Origin: Candidatus Poribacteria bacterium
GTDB lineage: Bacteria > Poribacteria > WGA-4E > WGA-3G
Reading direction: 5' to 3'
Assembly (NCBI GenBank): GCA_022821725.1
Contig: JAJEDB010000016.1
Coordinates: 1 to 61,315, forward strand
DNA length: 61,315 bases
The notes under the pieces are model-generated. The model worked only from the letters and a program-made list of their open reading frames with translations, made no database searches and was not told the DNA's origin. Positions 17,032-26,403 of the stretch are shown here, piece by piece. Every line of letters starts with the position of its first letter. Position 1 is the first letter of the stretch. A program made the position numbers and the translations under genes.

Positions 17032-18339
17032 ATGGCTTGTAGAATAACTGCCTATCTCATGCTTATCCTACTCCTTATTAGCAGTAGTGCGCGGAGTAGT
17101 GCGGCTCGCACCTTTGACAAAATCATCGCTTACGTTAACGACGATGTCGTGACCAAGCGGGAACTCGATGTCTTGGTGAATCAGCGTGCCATGGAACTCC
17201 AACAGGTTTATCGTTTCAGCGAACGGGAAGCACTCAACGAGGCAGAGCGACAAAGATCCGAATTGCTGGACCGACTTATCAGACAGATGCTCCTTTTGGA
17301 AGCCGCCTTAACGCTGAAGGTTACCGTCAGCGATGTAGAAATTGAGCAATACATCCAAGACTTTAAGAAGAGATACAAAATTGAAACGGACGAAGAATTT
17401 AAAAAGCAATTAAACAGAGAGGGTATGACACTCGTAGCGTTTCGAGAGCAGTCGGAGCGAAATCTCAAAGCAGAGAAACTTGTGATGGGAAGGATTGTGC
17501 CTCGATTGCAAGTCCGCGAGCGCGAGATCCAAGAATTTTTTGAGGAAAATCGGGACCAACTCCCCACTAAAACAGATAAAGTGCATTTACGACACATTTT
17601 TGTCGCCTTTGAACCGAATCAAGCCGATCGGGATGCCGCATCTGAAGTTGTAAAAAATGCTCTCACTGAAATCATAACAGGTAGCGCGACGTTTGAAGAG
17701 GTTGCACGACGCTACACCTCTCAGGAGAATCCAAGCTCACAGGCAGGAATTCTCATAGAAGCTACCACAGAGGAGCTCAAAAGGTTCCCAAAGATATTCC
17801 AGGATGTACTCACAAACTTGGAGGCTGGTAAATTCAGCGAGCCGGTCGAAGGAAACGAGGGACTCTATGTTTTCACTGTCGAAATGAAAACCGATAAGAT
17901 GATCGCATTTCGGTATCTCATTGTTCCTCTCACCCCGAGTGCAGCTGCTATGCAGGAAGCGCGCGAGCGCATTGTTGAAGTCTTCAAAAAACTGGAAAAC
18001 GGCGAAGATTTTAATGCTATCGCAGCAGCACATTCCGATGATACCGAGACGCGAGAGAACGGCGGTGACCTCGGGATCCGCTCCTTAACTGAACTCAATC
18101 CTAAAACTCGGACAATCATTGAAGGCCTCGAACCCGACACTTACAGTCAGCCCCACGAAACCGAATCCGGTCTTCATATCTTTAAAGTCGACGAACGGAA
18201 TAGTCCAAGCCTCAGTGAAGTAGAGAAACAACAGATTACTTCGATACTCCGCCAGCAGCGGTTCCAAGAGGAGTGGGACGCATACACCAACAAACTCCTT
18301 GAAAACGCTTACATTAAAATTGAATTGAAAGATTTTTAA
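17032..18339 (+). CDS. surA: SurA-type chaperone/peptidyl-prolyl isomerase
   Basis: A 435-residue periplasmic chaperone with the classical SurA plan: signal peptide (YLMLILLLISSSARSSAA), SurA_N module starting DKIIAYVNDDVVTKREL, a first parvulin domain (about 190-300, with VHLRHIFVAF) and a second (about 300-415, with ENGGDLGIRSL and GLHIFKVDE). SurA escorts unfolded beta-barrel proteins to the BAM machine; LptD is one of its main clients in E. coli, and the LptD-like gene follows here with 3 bases between. ATG at 17032 follows GGAGG; the longer frame upstream passes through a repeat. This is the best conserved of the three tandem chaperones. Confidence 0.85.
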   Translation: MACRITAYLMLILLLISSSARSSAARTFDKIIAYVNDDVVTKRELDVLVNQRAMELQQVYRFSEREALNEAERQRSELLDRLIRQMLLLEAALTLKVTVSDVEIEQYIQDFKKRYKIETDEEFKKQLNREGMTLVAFREQSERNLKAEKLVMGRIVPRLQVREREIQEFFEENRDQLPTKTDKVHLRHIFVAFEPNQADRDAASEVVKNALTEIITGSATFEEVARRYTSQENPSSQAGILIEATTEELKRFPKIFQDVLTNLEAGKFSEPVEGNEGLYVFTVEMKTDKMIAFRYLIVPLTPSAAAMQEARERIVEVFKKLENGEDFNAIAAAHSDDTETRENGGDLGIRSLTELNPKTRTIIEGLEPDTYSQPHETESGLHIFKVDERNSPSLSEVEKQQITSILRQQRFQEEWDAYTNKLLENAYIKIELKDF

Positions 18340-18342
18340 TTT

Positions 18343-21300
18343 ATGGCTTCCCGGACTGCTCTCCATATACTACTCGTCATTGCCTGTCTCCTTGGTTTCC
18401 CAATACAATCCATTATTGCCCAAGAGGCACAACCCGTTGAACCCCCCGCGTCTGAAGAATCTACAGATCAGACACAGGAAGAGGGATCCGGCTCGGAACG
18501 ATTGAACCCAGAAACAGATGTCCCTGGAGAAGGCATGATCATCGGCGATGGCGACGATATGGTTATGGTCGATCATTTCGTCCAAATTCACGGAAACGCG
18601 CTGATCAAATTTGAGGATGTCATTCTCCGAGCAGACCATATCTGGGCGGATTTCGACGACAACCTGATGCGAGCCTCCGGAAACGTCCACCTAAAGATTG
18701 GGAACGAAGAAACTTACTCCGATGAACTCATCTTTAACCTTGACAACAAGAAAGGGATTGCCCGAAACGGGTTCACTTTCAGCGACCCGTGGTACTTCGG
18801 GGGCAGTGAAATCTTTAAAATACAGGAAAATCGCTCCTATATTCGGGGTGCCTCCCTCACAACCTGCACACTGAAGCATCCGCACTACCATTTTAGCGTG
18901 TCCGAAGTGATTGTCCAAAAAGATGAGGAGATGATCGCGAAAAATATCGTTTTACGTATCGGTGGGTTTCCCCTCTTCTATTTTCCTGTTATTCGGCGGG
19001 ACATACGGAAAGGTAAGATCGCAAAGATTATCGTAAAAATTGGAACGGATAGTTATCAAGGTCCCAACATCAGCATCATTTTACCCGTGGCACGGAAACG
19101 CCGTTACGATGGGGCGCTCCTCTACGATAGGAGCTCAAAGCGCGGACAAGGATTCGGGTTTGAAGGCAAATACCGATTCAATGATACACAGTTTCAAGAA
19201 ATCTATATCCCGATTCCACCCGATGTAACACCGAACCAACGCACGAAGCTAAAAGAAAAAGCAGATGAATTGCAGGATCGGCTTGACGGGGAATACGACC
19301 GTTATTGGCTGCGTCAGATTTTTATTGAATATAAAATCACTGAAGAGGATGTCACGCGGGCAAGCGACAAGGCAGAAGAAGTGCTTGGGCAGCTTCAAGA
19401 AGAAGGGGCTGACTTCTCACAAATCGCACAGAACAATTCTGACCATTTCGACACCCGTTACGATGGCGGCGACATGGGATTCCTCGTCCCCGGAGAAATT
19501 GACGAGGAGGGCAATCCCAAACTCGATCCAATTTTAGAGGAAGCCTTGTTCGCACTACAAGAGGGGGAAATTAGTCCTATCGTCCAAACGGAATCTGCCT
19601 TCCACATCCTTAAAGCAGAACGGGTGCTTGATGTCTATGGTGAACGTGAAATTAAACTCCGTCGCATTGACATTGCTATTACCGCCAGTGAAGAGACGGA
19701 ATTCGTCCTGCGCGAATTGGCAGATGACATGCTTAAACGTGCCCACGAAGGCGAGCCGTTTGAACAACTGATACACGTTCCTGAGCAATTCGCAGACCTC
19801 GCCGAACCGACCCTATCCGAACCGAATGAAGGTAACGGCTTGCTCTTAAACGAGATGGAATCCTCGTGGCGCTCCGCAGTGAGGCGATTAGAGAATCCGG
19901 GAGACGTTATTGAACGGAGACCTATCACTATGCCTGAAGGTCTTTATATTTTCCAATTGATTGAAAAAGAGGCGACCCCGACCTTCGAGGCACTCGCTGA
20001 ACAGTTTGAAGCAGAGTGGGATACTTTCTACGATGACGTGATGAACCCTAAACCGGAAGAAACCGAAGAAGATGGCGACTCACAAGATATAGAGGAGGGT
20101 GAATCCCAAGACGCAATGGAAGAAGCGGTCAGTGATCAACAATCAGAAGTCAGAAGTCCGCCCGGAATAGAAAGCAGTCCTGGTACAGAAAACGAGACTG
20201 AGAACCAAAGGCAGGAGGCTGATGGCGATACCCCCGATACCGATGAAGACCAAACCGTAGAGCAGACCGAGGTGGACGAGCCTGATGAAGACGAAACCGT
20301 AGAGCAGGACGAGCCAGCGCGTGAAGTAGAAGGTGAAACGACTTCCGAGCCGTCCGATGATGACACGGCGTCTGAAGACGCTGCTACCGAAGAAGATGCC
20401 GAAGAAGAGGAGGATGAACTGAAAGTTTATCGGAAACACGGTTTTCGTGGCAGGTGGGAGGATCCGAGTGCCGTTGCCTCAGATGCACAAAGGCTATACG
20501 CGGGTGAATACAGCAGCCGTCCTATTCAAACCAAAAAGTCCTTCCGACTCATCAAAGTCGATAAAAAGAGAACCTACCGAGGCGATATCTATTTTTACGG
20601 TGCAGATCGGTACTCCTACGAGCGGCAGAACGCAACACGTATCGGTAGACGGTGGATTATGCGATGGGGACATACGCAATCCTTTTATACCCCATGGGAT
20701 AGCCGGGCAGAAGGTAGACGCCCCATCAATTTCACGGGTAGAACGGAGTTGCAAGCCCGCAATTTTAAGGAAGAACTGAAACTCCCCGGAGAGTCCAGGC
20801 TGAACACTTTCGGAATACTCACCTATGGAACGGGTTTGTCTACCGTGTCTGACAACGATCGCGACGAGAATGGCAACCTCACGTTCTCACGGGAAACCAT
20901 CGGTGATATTACCGGTAGACTCGAAGTCCGACACGTTCACGATTTCACGGGTGAAGGCACAACTTCGCTACAGAAACTGCCACAATTTACTGTGAATTTC
21001 TCTCGGATGCGTGTGAGTGCACTACCGCTTCTCGGACGCCTCAATGACCGGATGGAAAGCGTCGCTGAAAAGTTCAAAACGGAAACACCGATTCTTTCAC
21101 TTTTCACCGTCCCAACCCTTGAAAGCACCAGCTTCGACTTAGACGTTGAACTCGGGAACTTCTTTAGAGAGGTCTATAAGGGGAAAACGGGGGATGAGAG
21201 AGATGTATATCTACAGACGCTGGACCTCGGATTCGATGTCCGTAAGCAGTCAACGCTCCTGATTACGCCCTTGCGGGAACTCCAAATGAGCCTTGATGTC

Positions 21301-22254
21301 AACACGAATATGATATGGCATGACCAAGACCAGCAGAAAAATCGGAACATTGTAAAGGGCGTTTATAGCTTCAATGGATCCGCCACAAACACGCTTTTCC
21401 GTGTCTTCAACGTGGGTTATATCCCTGGACTCCGAAAGTTGAGACACGAAATCCAATCCTCGCTCCGATTCAATTATCAGCCCCCTGTTGATGAAGATGA
21501 GAACCTCTATCCTTTCGGTCCCAGCACCTATTTCTATGAACGGAAAAGGCTCACCTATAACTTCAATACAAACTTTGAAATCAAGACCCGACGGAGCCAG
21601 TCGGCGCACCGTATCTTCTATTTTGATACCCGACTCACTGCCGATTTTACGGAGTTTGACCCATTGTATAGGCGGAAATATGAACCCATTGAGAGCGATT
21701 TCACATTCGTCCCGCTGCCGAGTCGGAACCTAAATATGACCGTCCGATTCACACACGATCCCAACCCACATCCCGACGATGGGAAACAGTTTAAGATGGT
21801 CGGGTTCCGGACGAACATCCGATACACCCGTCCCGCTTGGAACGTCAGTATTGGTAACTCTTTTAGCAAACGGCATACCTCCAGACGCGCCTCCCGATCG
21901 ATTACGGCTACCGGACGCTACCGGTTTAGCCAAGACCTCGAATTTGATGTGAGCCTTATCTATTACCCGATTGAGGGACAATTCTATTCACAACGCATTA
22001 GTATGACGCGTAATCTCCACGATTGGAACCTCCGCATCTCTTGGAACCGTGTCGGCATTAAGCGCGAAGACTCGCCCTATAACAACGTCCGTCAGGACTT
22101 CACATTCCAAGTCAATCTGATTCAGGAGCCTGCGGTTTCGATGGGTGTCGGTTATGACGCAACGACCGAAACGTGGGGACTTCACACTTTACCTGCAGGC
22201 GCACCTTACAACGCATTCGGATCCGGAAGCTCGCTCGGCAGATCCTACTTCTAA
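18343..22254 (+). CDS. lptD: LptD-like LPS-assembly protein with inserted parvulin domains
   Basis: A 1303-residue protein, against about 780 in E. coli LptD, the outer-membrane barrel that inserts lipopolysaccharide. Order seen: signal peptide (1-26), OstA/LptA-like jelly roll (about 75-215, with ADHIWADFDDNLMRASGNV), first barrel strands (228-290, YDRSSKRGQGFGFEGKYRF), then a parvulin domain (about 324-428, with DGGDMGFLVPGE and AFHILKAERV), a second, weaker parvulin-like unit (436-565), a Glu/Asp-rich linker (567-692), and the rest of the barrel (695-1303). The first parvulin has Gln where the usual strand-1 His would be. The extra modules sit inside the barrel region, not at an end. Three bases separate it from surA, and no separate ribosome site is obvious, suggesting translational coupling. 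Lipid substrate is inferred. Confidence 0.8.
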   Translation: MASRTALHILLVIACLLGFPIQSIIAQEAQPVEPPASEESTDQTQEEGSGSERLNPETDVPGEGMIIGDGDDMVMVDHFVQIHGNALIKFEDVILRADHIWADFDDNLMRASGNVHLKIGNEETYSDELIFNLDNKKGIARNGFTFSDPWYFGGSEIFKIQENRSYIRGASLTTCTLKHPHYHFSVSEVIVQKDEEMIAKNIVLRIGGFPLFYFPVIRRDIRKGKIAKIIVKIGTDSYQGPNISIILPVARKRRYDGALLYDRSSKRGQGFGFEGKYRFNDTQFQEIYIPIPPDVTPNQRTKLKEKADELQDRLDGEYDRYWLRQIFIEYKITEEDVTRASDKAEEVLGQLQEEGADFSQIAQNNSDHFDTRYDGGDMGFLVPGEIDEEGNPKLDPILEEALFALQEGEISPIVQTESAFHILKAERVLDVYGEREIKLRRIDIAITASEETEFVLRELADDMLKRAHEGEPFEQLIHVPEQFADLAEPTLSEPNEGNGLLLNEMESSWRSAVRRLENPGDVIERRPITMPEGLYIFQLIEKEATPTFEALAEQFEAEWDTFYDDVMNPKPEETEEDGDSQDIEEGESQDAMEEAVSDQQSEVRSPPGIESSPGTENETENQRQEADGDTPDTDEDQTVEQTEVDEPDEDETVEQDEPAREVEGETTSEPSDDDTASEDAATEEDAEEEEDELKVYRKHGFRGRWEDPSAVASDAQRLYAGEYSSRPIQTKKSFRLIKVDKKRTYRGDIYFYGADRYSYERQNATRIGRRWIMRWGHTQSFYTPWDSRAEGRRPINFTGRTELQARNFKEELKLPGESRLNTFGILTYGTGLSTVSDNDRDENGNLTFSRETIGDITGRLEVRHVHDFTGEGTTSLQKLPQFTVNFSRMRVSALPLLGRLNDRMESVAEKFKTETPILSLFTVPTLESTSFDLDVELGNFFREVYKGKTGDERDVYLQTLDLGFDVRKQSTLLITPLRELQMSLDVNTNMIWHDQDQQKNRNIVKGVYSFNGSATNTLFRVFNVGYIPGLRKLRHEIQSSLRFNYQPPVDEDENLYPFGPSTYFYERKRLTYNFNTNFEIKTRRSQSAHRIFYFDTRLTADFTEFDPLYRRKYEPIESDFTFVPLPSRNLNMTVRFTHDPNPHPDDGKQFKMVGFRTNIRYTRPAWNVSIGNSFSKRHTSRRASRSITATGRYRFSQDLEFDVSLIYYPIEGQFYSQRISMTRNLHDWNLRISWNRVGIKREDSPYNNVRQDFTFQVNLIQEPAVSMGVGYDATTETWGLHTLPAGAPYNAFGSGSSLGRSYF

Positions 22255-22327
22255 CTTCACTTTGTCCCTACTGGCGCGGTCTCACGGAGTCTCAGAAAAT
22301 ATTTTGGTACTTCTATATCCGCCAGGC

Positions 22328-22357
22328 CCGGTAGGTGCGGTTTCCTAACCGCACCGG
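22328..22357. repeat. CCGGTAGGTGCGGTT...AACCGCACCGG palindrome
   Basis: An almost perfect hairpin (GGTGCGGTT pairs with AACCGCACC). Related sequences are at 35625-35725 (arms separated by extra sequence) and 36610-36775. It occupies the 182-base gap between lptD and hsdM together with the TTAACCTTCATCTAACC tail seen also near 36750. It may act as a terminator, but a T-tract is lacking. Confidence 0.6.
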
Positions 22358-22436
22358 ACTCGTTAGGCAATTACTGCATTTAAAAATTAACCTTCATCTA
22401 ACCTCGCCTGTATGGAGTTTTATCGGAGAAAGTATC

Positions 22437-23999
22437 ATGAACACCAATCTTTCGGACATCGAAAACCGACTCTGGAGTGCCGCCGATGAACTCAGAGCCA
22501 ATTCACGCCTTCGGGCTTCAGAATATTCAACGCCTGTGCTTGGGCTTATCTTCCTAAGATACGCGGATCATAAATTTACGCAAGCGGAGCAAGAAATCAA
22601 CAGCGAAGTCTCTACGAGCAGACGCAGGTGGACTGACCCAAGAACACAATACCAAGCGCGTGGCGTGTTTTACCTACCGGATAATGCCCGTTTCCAATAC
22701 CTCCTCAGTTTACCAGAGAGCGAAAACATCGGACAAGCCGTCACCGATGCGATGAAGGCAATTGAAACAGAAAATCCACAGGTTGTGGGAATCCTTCCCA
22801 AGACCTACAACCGCCTTGAGAAGAATACGCTCCTTGAACTCCTTCGCATCATGGAACAGATTCCTATGGACATTGAAGGTGATGCTTTCGGAAAGGTTTA
22901 TGAATACTTTCTCGGCAACTTCGCCATGAGTGAGGGACAACGCGGTGGTGAGTTCTTCACGCCTACCTCTCTCGTTAAACTCATTGTCGAAATCCTTCAA
23001 CCCTTTCACGGACGTATCCTCGACCCTGCGTGTGGCTCTGGCGGCATGTTCGTCCAGAGTGCTGAGTTTATTCGCAACCACAAACAGAACGGAAATAAGG
23101 GAGACATCAGTATTCACGGCGTGGAACGCGTCGCCGAGACGCTCAGGTTGTGTAAAATGAACCTTGCAGTTCACGGACTTGAAGGCGATGTTAGACAAGC
23201 CAACAGTTACTACGAAGATCCACATAACTGCCTTGGTCGGTTTGACTTCGTGATGGCAAATCCGCCTTTCAATGTAGATCGCGTGGATAGAGAACGTATC
23301 AAAGACGACCCTCGATTTCCCTTCGGCATCCCTCGCGTTGACAATGCCAATTACATCTGGATTCAACTCTTTTACAGTTCTCTTTCTGAGACTGGACGTG
23401 CAGGGTTTGTGATGGCGAACTCCGCTGCCGATGCCCGTGGCTCTGAGCTGGAAGTCCGAACCGAGATTATCAAGTCCGGTGCTGTTGATGTCGTCGTCAG
23501 CATTGCTTCAAATTTCTTCTATACCGTCACCTTGCCCTGCACCCTCTGGTTCTTTGACAAATCCAAACGGGACAGCGATAGGCACGATAAAGTTTTGTTT
23601 ATAGACGCACGCCATCTCTATCAACAGGTGAGCCGCGCACATCGGGAATTCACACCTTTTCAACTCGAATTTCTTGCGAACATTGTGAGGCTCTATCGCG
23701 GAGAGACCCCTGAAGACCAACACGACAGTGCGGATTTCCTCGCCACAAAATTCCCCGAGACAGAATACGTTGATGTTCCGGGACTTTGCAAGGTGGCGAC
23801 TCTTGCCGAAATTGAGGCGCAAGGATGGAGTCTCAACCCTGGGCGTTATGTCGGAGTCGCCGAACAAGCCGACGACGATTTTGACTTCGTGGAACGATTT
23901 GGTGAGCTCAACGAGGAATTGGAAGTCCTGAACGCAGAGGCGCGTCAATTAGAGGAACGCATTGCCGAAAACGTTGTAAAGATTTTGGAAGATCGGTAA
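22437..23999 (+). CDS. hsdM: Type I restriction-modification DNA methyltransferase subunit HsdM
   Basis: A 520-residue N6-adenine methyltransferase that, with HsdS, methylates the recognition site and, with HsdR, forms the restriction complex. Seen: N-terminal helical domain starting [17 protein letters not shown], the S-adenosylmethionine motif [13 protein letters not shown] near residue 200, the catalytic NPPF near 275, and a C-terminal coiled coil ([19 protein letters not shown]). The ATG at 22437 follows GGAGAAAG; the longer frame upstream runs through a repeat. It is the first gene of the defence island. Its last 40 bases are found again, diverged, at 34086-34125 behind hsdR. Confidence 0.93.
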   Translation: MNTNLSDIENRLWSAADELRANSRLRASEYSTPVLGLIFLRYADHKFTQAEQEINSEVSTSRRRWTDPRTQYQARGVFYLPDNARFQYLLSLPESENIGQAVTDAMKAIETENPQVVGILPKTYNRLEKNTLLELLRIMEQIPMDIEGDAFGKVYEYFLGNFAMSEGQRGGEFFTPTSLVKLIVEILQPFHGRILDPACGSGGMFVQSAEFIRNHKQNGNKGDISIHGVERVAETLRLCKMNLAVHGLEGDVRQANSYYEDPHNCLGRFDFVMANPPFNVDRVDRERIKDDPRFPFGIPRVDNANYIWIQLFYSSLSETGRAGFVMANSAADARGSELEVRTEIIKSGAVDVVVSIASNFFYTVTLPCTLWFFDKSKRDSDRHDKVLFIDARHLYQQVSRAHREFTPFQLEFLANIVRLYRGETPEDQHDSADFLATKFPETEYVDVPGLCKVATLAEIEAQGWSLNPGRYVGVAEQADDDFDFVERFGELNEELEVLNAEARQLEERIAENVVKILEDR

Positions 24000-24083
24000 T
24001 GCAAAGGGGCCATCGTCTGAACCGAGATTTACAGGTTTTTTCGATCTTTTCAGGAGTTTGTATGCATGTCCCCTGAAATCTTG

Positions 24084-24132
24084 GGTAATCGGATTACCGA
24101 TATTTGACAAACACGTTATTTCATGATAAAAT
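24084..24132 (+). promoter_or_regulatory. Promoter and palindromic operator of the first DUF433/DUF5615 pair
   Basis: TTGACA (24104-24109) and TAAAAT (24127-24132) with a 17-base spacer, plus TGA before the minus-10. Just upstream is the perfect palindrome GGTAATC-G-GATTACC (24084-24098), a plausible operator for the autoregulation usual in toxin-antitoxin loci. Confidence 0.65.
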
Positions 24133-24177
24133 AGACATCAACAAAACCGAAAAACTTATTTCGGGAGGAGGCTCCTC

Positions 24178-24549
24178 ATGGAACTTGTAAGTGTCTTTGA
24201 GTTTGTCAACCCAAACACGATTCGGATTAAAGGGACACGCGTCGGTATTGAAATCGTAATTGAAAAATTCCTTGAGGGTGCAAGTCCGAAGGAAATCCAG
24301 CAACACTACCCGCATCTGACCCTAAAACAGATCTATGCAACGATTACCTACTATCTATTCAACAAAAACACTATAGACGCCTATATGGAAACCGCGCGTA
24401 AACGGGCGGAAGCCGCTTATGCGGCACAGCGAGAAAACCCGCCACCGGGTGTGAAGCGTCTTATGAAAATAAAGGCACAACAGGAAACCCAAAGGATGGC
24501 ATCCGTGAAAAGTGATAATGAACAAAAATCAGATCCGTTTCCTTCTTGA
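24178..24549 (+). CDS. DUF433 antitoxin-like protein (extended)
   Basis: A 123-residue protein with a DUF433 helix-turn-helix-like domain: RIKGTRVGIEIVIEKFLEGASPKEIQQHYP and LTLKQIYATITYYLFN are hallmark segments. DUF433 proteins form antitoxin halves of pairs with DUF5615 PIN-like toxins. Compared with ordinary 75-80 residue members it has about 45 extra residues, a basic, Ala-rich helical tail. It starts at an ATG after the very strong ribosome site GGGAGGAGG (24163-24171), which can fold with the following CTCCTC. The toxin gene overlaps its 3' end by 32 bases. It probably represses its own promoter. Confidence 0.75.
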   Translation: MELVSVFEFVNPNTIRIKGTRVGIEIVIEKFLEGASPKEIQQHYPHLTLKQIYATITYYLFNKNTIDAYMETARKRAEAAYAAQRENPPPGVKRLMKIKAQQETQRMASVKSDNEQKSDPFPS

Positions 24550-24886
24550 CGAAGACACTTCGCATGTTATCCAAAAGGGTCTTGAATACAGGCACCCAGA
24601 GGTTGAGATTCGCGTCATTGGCGGTGCCGGTGTCCCACCACTTGGTACAAAAGACGAAGAGATTCTTGAATTTCTTGAACGTGAGGCGTATATTCTCGTT
24701 TCGTCAAATCGGAGCACGATGCCTATGCATTTGGAAGCACACCTTCAAAAAGGTGGACATATTCCGGGTGTTTTGCTTTTGCGTCCCAGATTCTCTTATA
24801 GAGAGATTATTGATACACTCGAACTCATCTTGTTTGCCAGCGTTCCAGAAGATCTCCGGGATCAAGTGGTCTACATCCCGTTTTGA
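24518..24886 (+). CDS. DUF5615 PIN-like toxin
   Basis: A 122-residue protein of the DUF5615/Mut7-C PIN-like family, putative metal-dependent RNases acting as toxins. The acidic LLDEDTS near residue 10 and ILVSSNRSTMP near 60, where family members have a D-x-D/T segment, are visible; the second site has Asn rather than Asp, so activity is uncertain. It overlaps the DUF433 gene by 32 bases, as is usual for such pairs. ATG at 24518 is chosen over an in-frame GTG at 24512. No membrane segments, so cytoplasmic. Confidence 0.7.
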   Translation: MNKNQIRFLLDEDTSHVIQKGLEYRHPEVEIRVIGGAGVPPLGTKDEEILEFLEREAYILVSSNRSTMPMHLEAHLQKGGHIPGVLLLRPRFSYREIIDTLELILFASVPEDLRDQVVYIPF

Positions 24887-24981
24887 GTTCTCATGAACCA
24901 GACATAACCTTTATAGTGAAAAGGATTTCATAACGTCCGACAAAACAAAATCTGTCTGATACAACCGAAGATACATCAATC

Positions 24982-26403
24982 ATGGACAATCTTATGCAAA
25001 ACAGCAAAGTCCTCGTTGGGGATTGTATTCAAACGGTAAAAAAAAAGCATAAAATAAAAAAATCTGAGTATTTACCCAATGGTCCCATTCCTGTTATCGA
25101 CCAAAGCCAAGATTTTATTGCAGGCTACATAGATGACACAGAACGTGTTTATGACGGACAGCTCCCTATTATTGTATTTGGGGACCACACATGTACTCTA
25201 AAATATGTGGATTTTCCCTTTGCAGTAGGAGCGGATGGAACGCAGCTAATACAACCCACAGAGGACTTTGACATCCGTTACTTTTATTACGCATTACAGA
25301 ACTTACCTTTAGAACACTTTGGTTACCAAAGGCATTTTAAATATCTGAAAACATCCATAATCTTTCGTCCACCGATACAGACCCAACGCAAAATCGCCGC
25401 CATCCTCTCCACCTACGACGACCTCATCGAAAACAATACCCGCCGCATCAAAATCCTTGAGGACATGGCACAGACCCTCTACCGAGAATGGTTCGTCCAC
25501 TTCCGATTCCCCGGACATGAGAACGTCCCGATGGTAAAGTCAGAATTAGGACTGATACCACACGGGTGGAAAATAAGTGAACTTGGGAATTTGGCAGAAT
25601 CTATCAGACGAAACGTGAAACCGGGGGACGTTGAGCCAGAAACTCCGTATTTCGGTTTAGAACACCTACCACGAAAATCGATTGCGCTTTCAAATTGGGA
25701 CTTTGTTGACTTAATTAATAGTGCAAAATTGAGATTCAAAAAAGATGAGATCCTATTCGGTAAGATCCGTCCGTATTTTCATAAAGTGGGTGTTGCCCCG
25801 TTAGATGGAATTTGTTCATCAGACACAATTGTGATACGTCCTAAAGTGAACAAATACTTTGCGATAACCCTCTCCTACGTTTCGAGTGAGCACTTTATCA
25901 AGTATGCAACGACAACTTCGCAAGGTTCAAAGATGCCAAGAGCCGATTGGAAAGTGCTTGCTAAATATCCAGTTATAATTCCACCTGAGCAAATCATGAA
26001 GCGTTTTAGTAGTTTCGCTTGTGAGGTAGTCGACAATATCCATAATTTAATCTTTCAGAACAAGAACCTTAGCGAGACCCGTGACCTCCTCCTTCCCAAA
26101 CTCATCTCCGGCGAGATTGACGTATCCGAACTTGACATTGACACTAACGGCATGCAACCGGTAAAGAGTGGAACACACATCCCGTATCCACTAACAAATC
26201 GTTTACACGCTGACGAAAAAATCCTCGGTGGTAAACCTGTTATTAAAGGCACCCGTTTAGGTGTTGCGTTCATACTTGACTTACTGAAGCAGGGATGGAG
26301 CAAGGAAGAGGTTCTCGAAAATTATCCAAGTCTTGCGCGGGAGGATATTGAGGCATGTCGCGCGTATCAAGAAAAGGTAACGCGTGCGCCTGTTAGCAGA
26401 TGA
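24982..26403 (+). CDS. hsdS: HsdS specificity subunit fused to a DUF433 antitoxin domain
   Basis: A 473-residue fusion. Residues 1-390 form a type I specificity subunit: target domain 1 (about 5-125), central conserved helices (QRKIAAILSTYDDLIENN and RIKILEDMAQTLYREWF), target domain 2 (about 190-350), and the distal helix ending LLLPKLISGEIDVSELDID, where family members normally stop. Here the frame continues through about 25 linker residues into a complete DUF433 domain (about 415-465: ILGGKPVIKGTRLGVAFILDLL, then LENYPSLAREDIEA). A DUF5615 gene overlaps the 3' end by 20 bases, exactly as for a free antitoxin. An internal ATG at 26152 could in principle start a separate antitoxin but has no ribosome site. 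It determines DNA target choice for HsdM/HsdR. Confidence 0.85.
   Translation: MDNLMQNSKVLVGDCIQTVKKKHKIKKSEYLPNGPIPVIDQSQDFIAGYIDDTERVYDGQLPIIVFGDHTCTLKYVDFPFAVGADGTQLIQPTEDFDIRYFYYALQNLPLEHFGYQRHFKYLKTSIIFRPPIQTQRKIAAILSTYDDLIENNTRRIKILEDMAQTLYREWFVHFRFPGHENVPMVKSELGLIPHGWKISELGNLAESIRRNVKPGDVEPETPYFGLEHLPRKSIALSNWDFVDLINSAKLRFKKDEILFGKIRPYFHKVGVAPLDGICSSDTIVIRPKVNKYFAITLSYVSSEHFIKYATTTSQGSKMPRADWKVLAKYPVIIPPEQIMKRFSSFACEVVDNIHNLIFQNKNLSETRDLLLPKLISGEIDVSELDIDTNGMQPVKSGTHIPYPLTNRLHADEKILGGKPVIKGTRLGVAFILDLLKQGWSKEEVLENYPSLAREDIEACRAYQEKVTRAPVSR

Noticed and set aside
20136..20439. Frames opposite the acidic linker of the LptD-like gene
   Set aside because: Low-complexity Ser/Val runs are the reverse of the Glu/Asp codons, not a protein.
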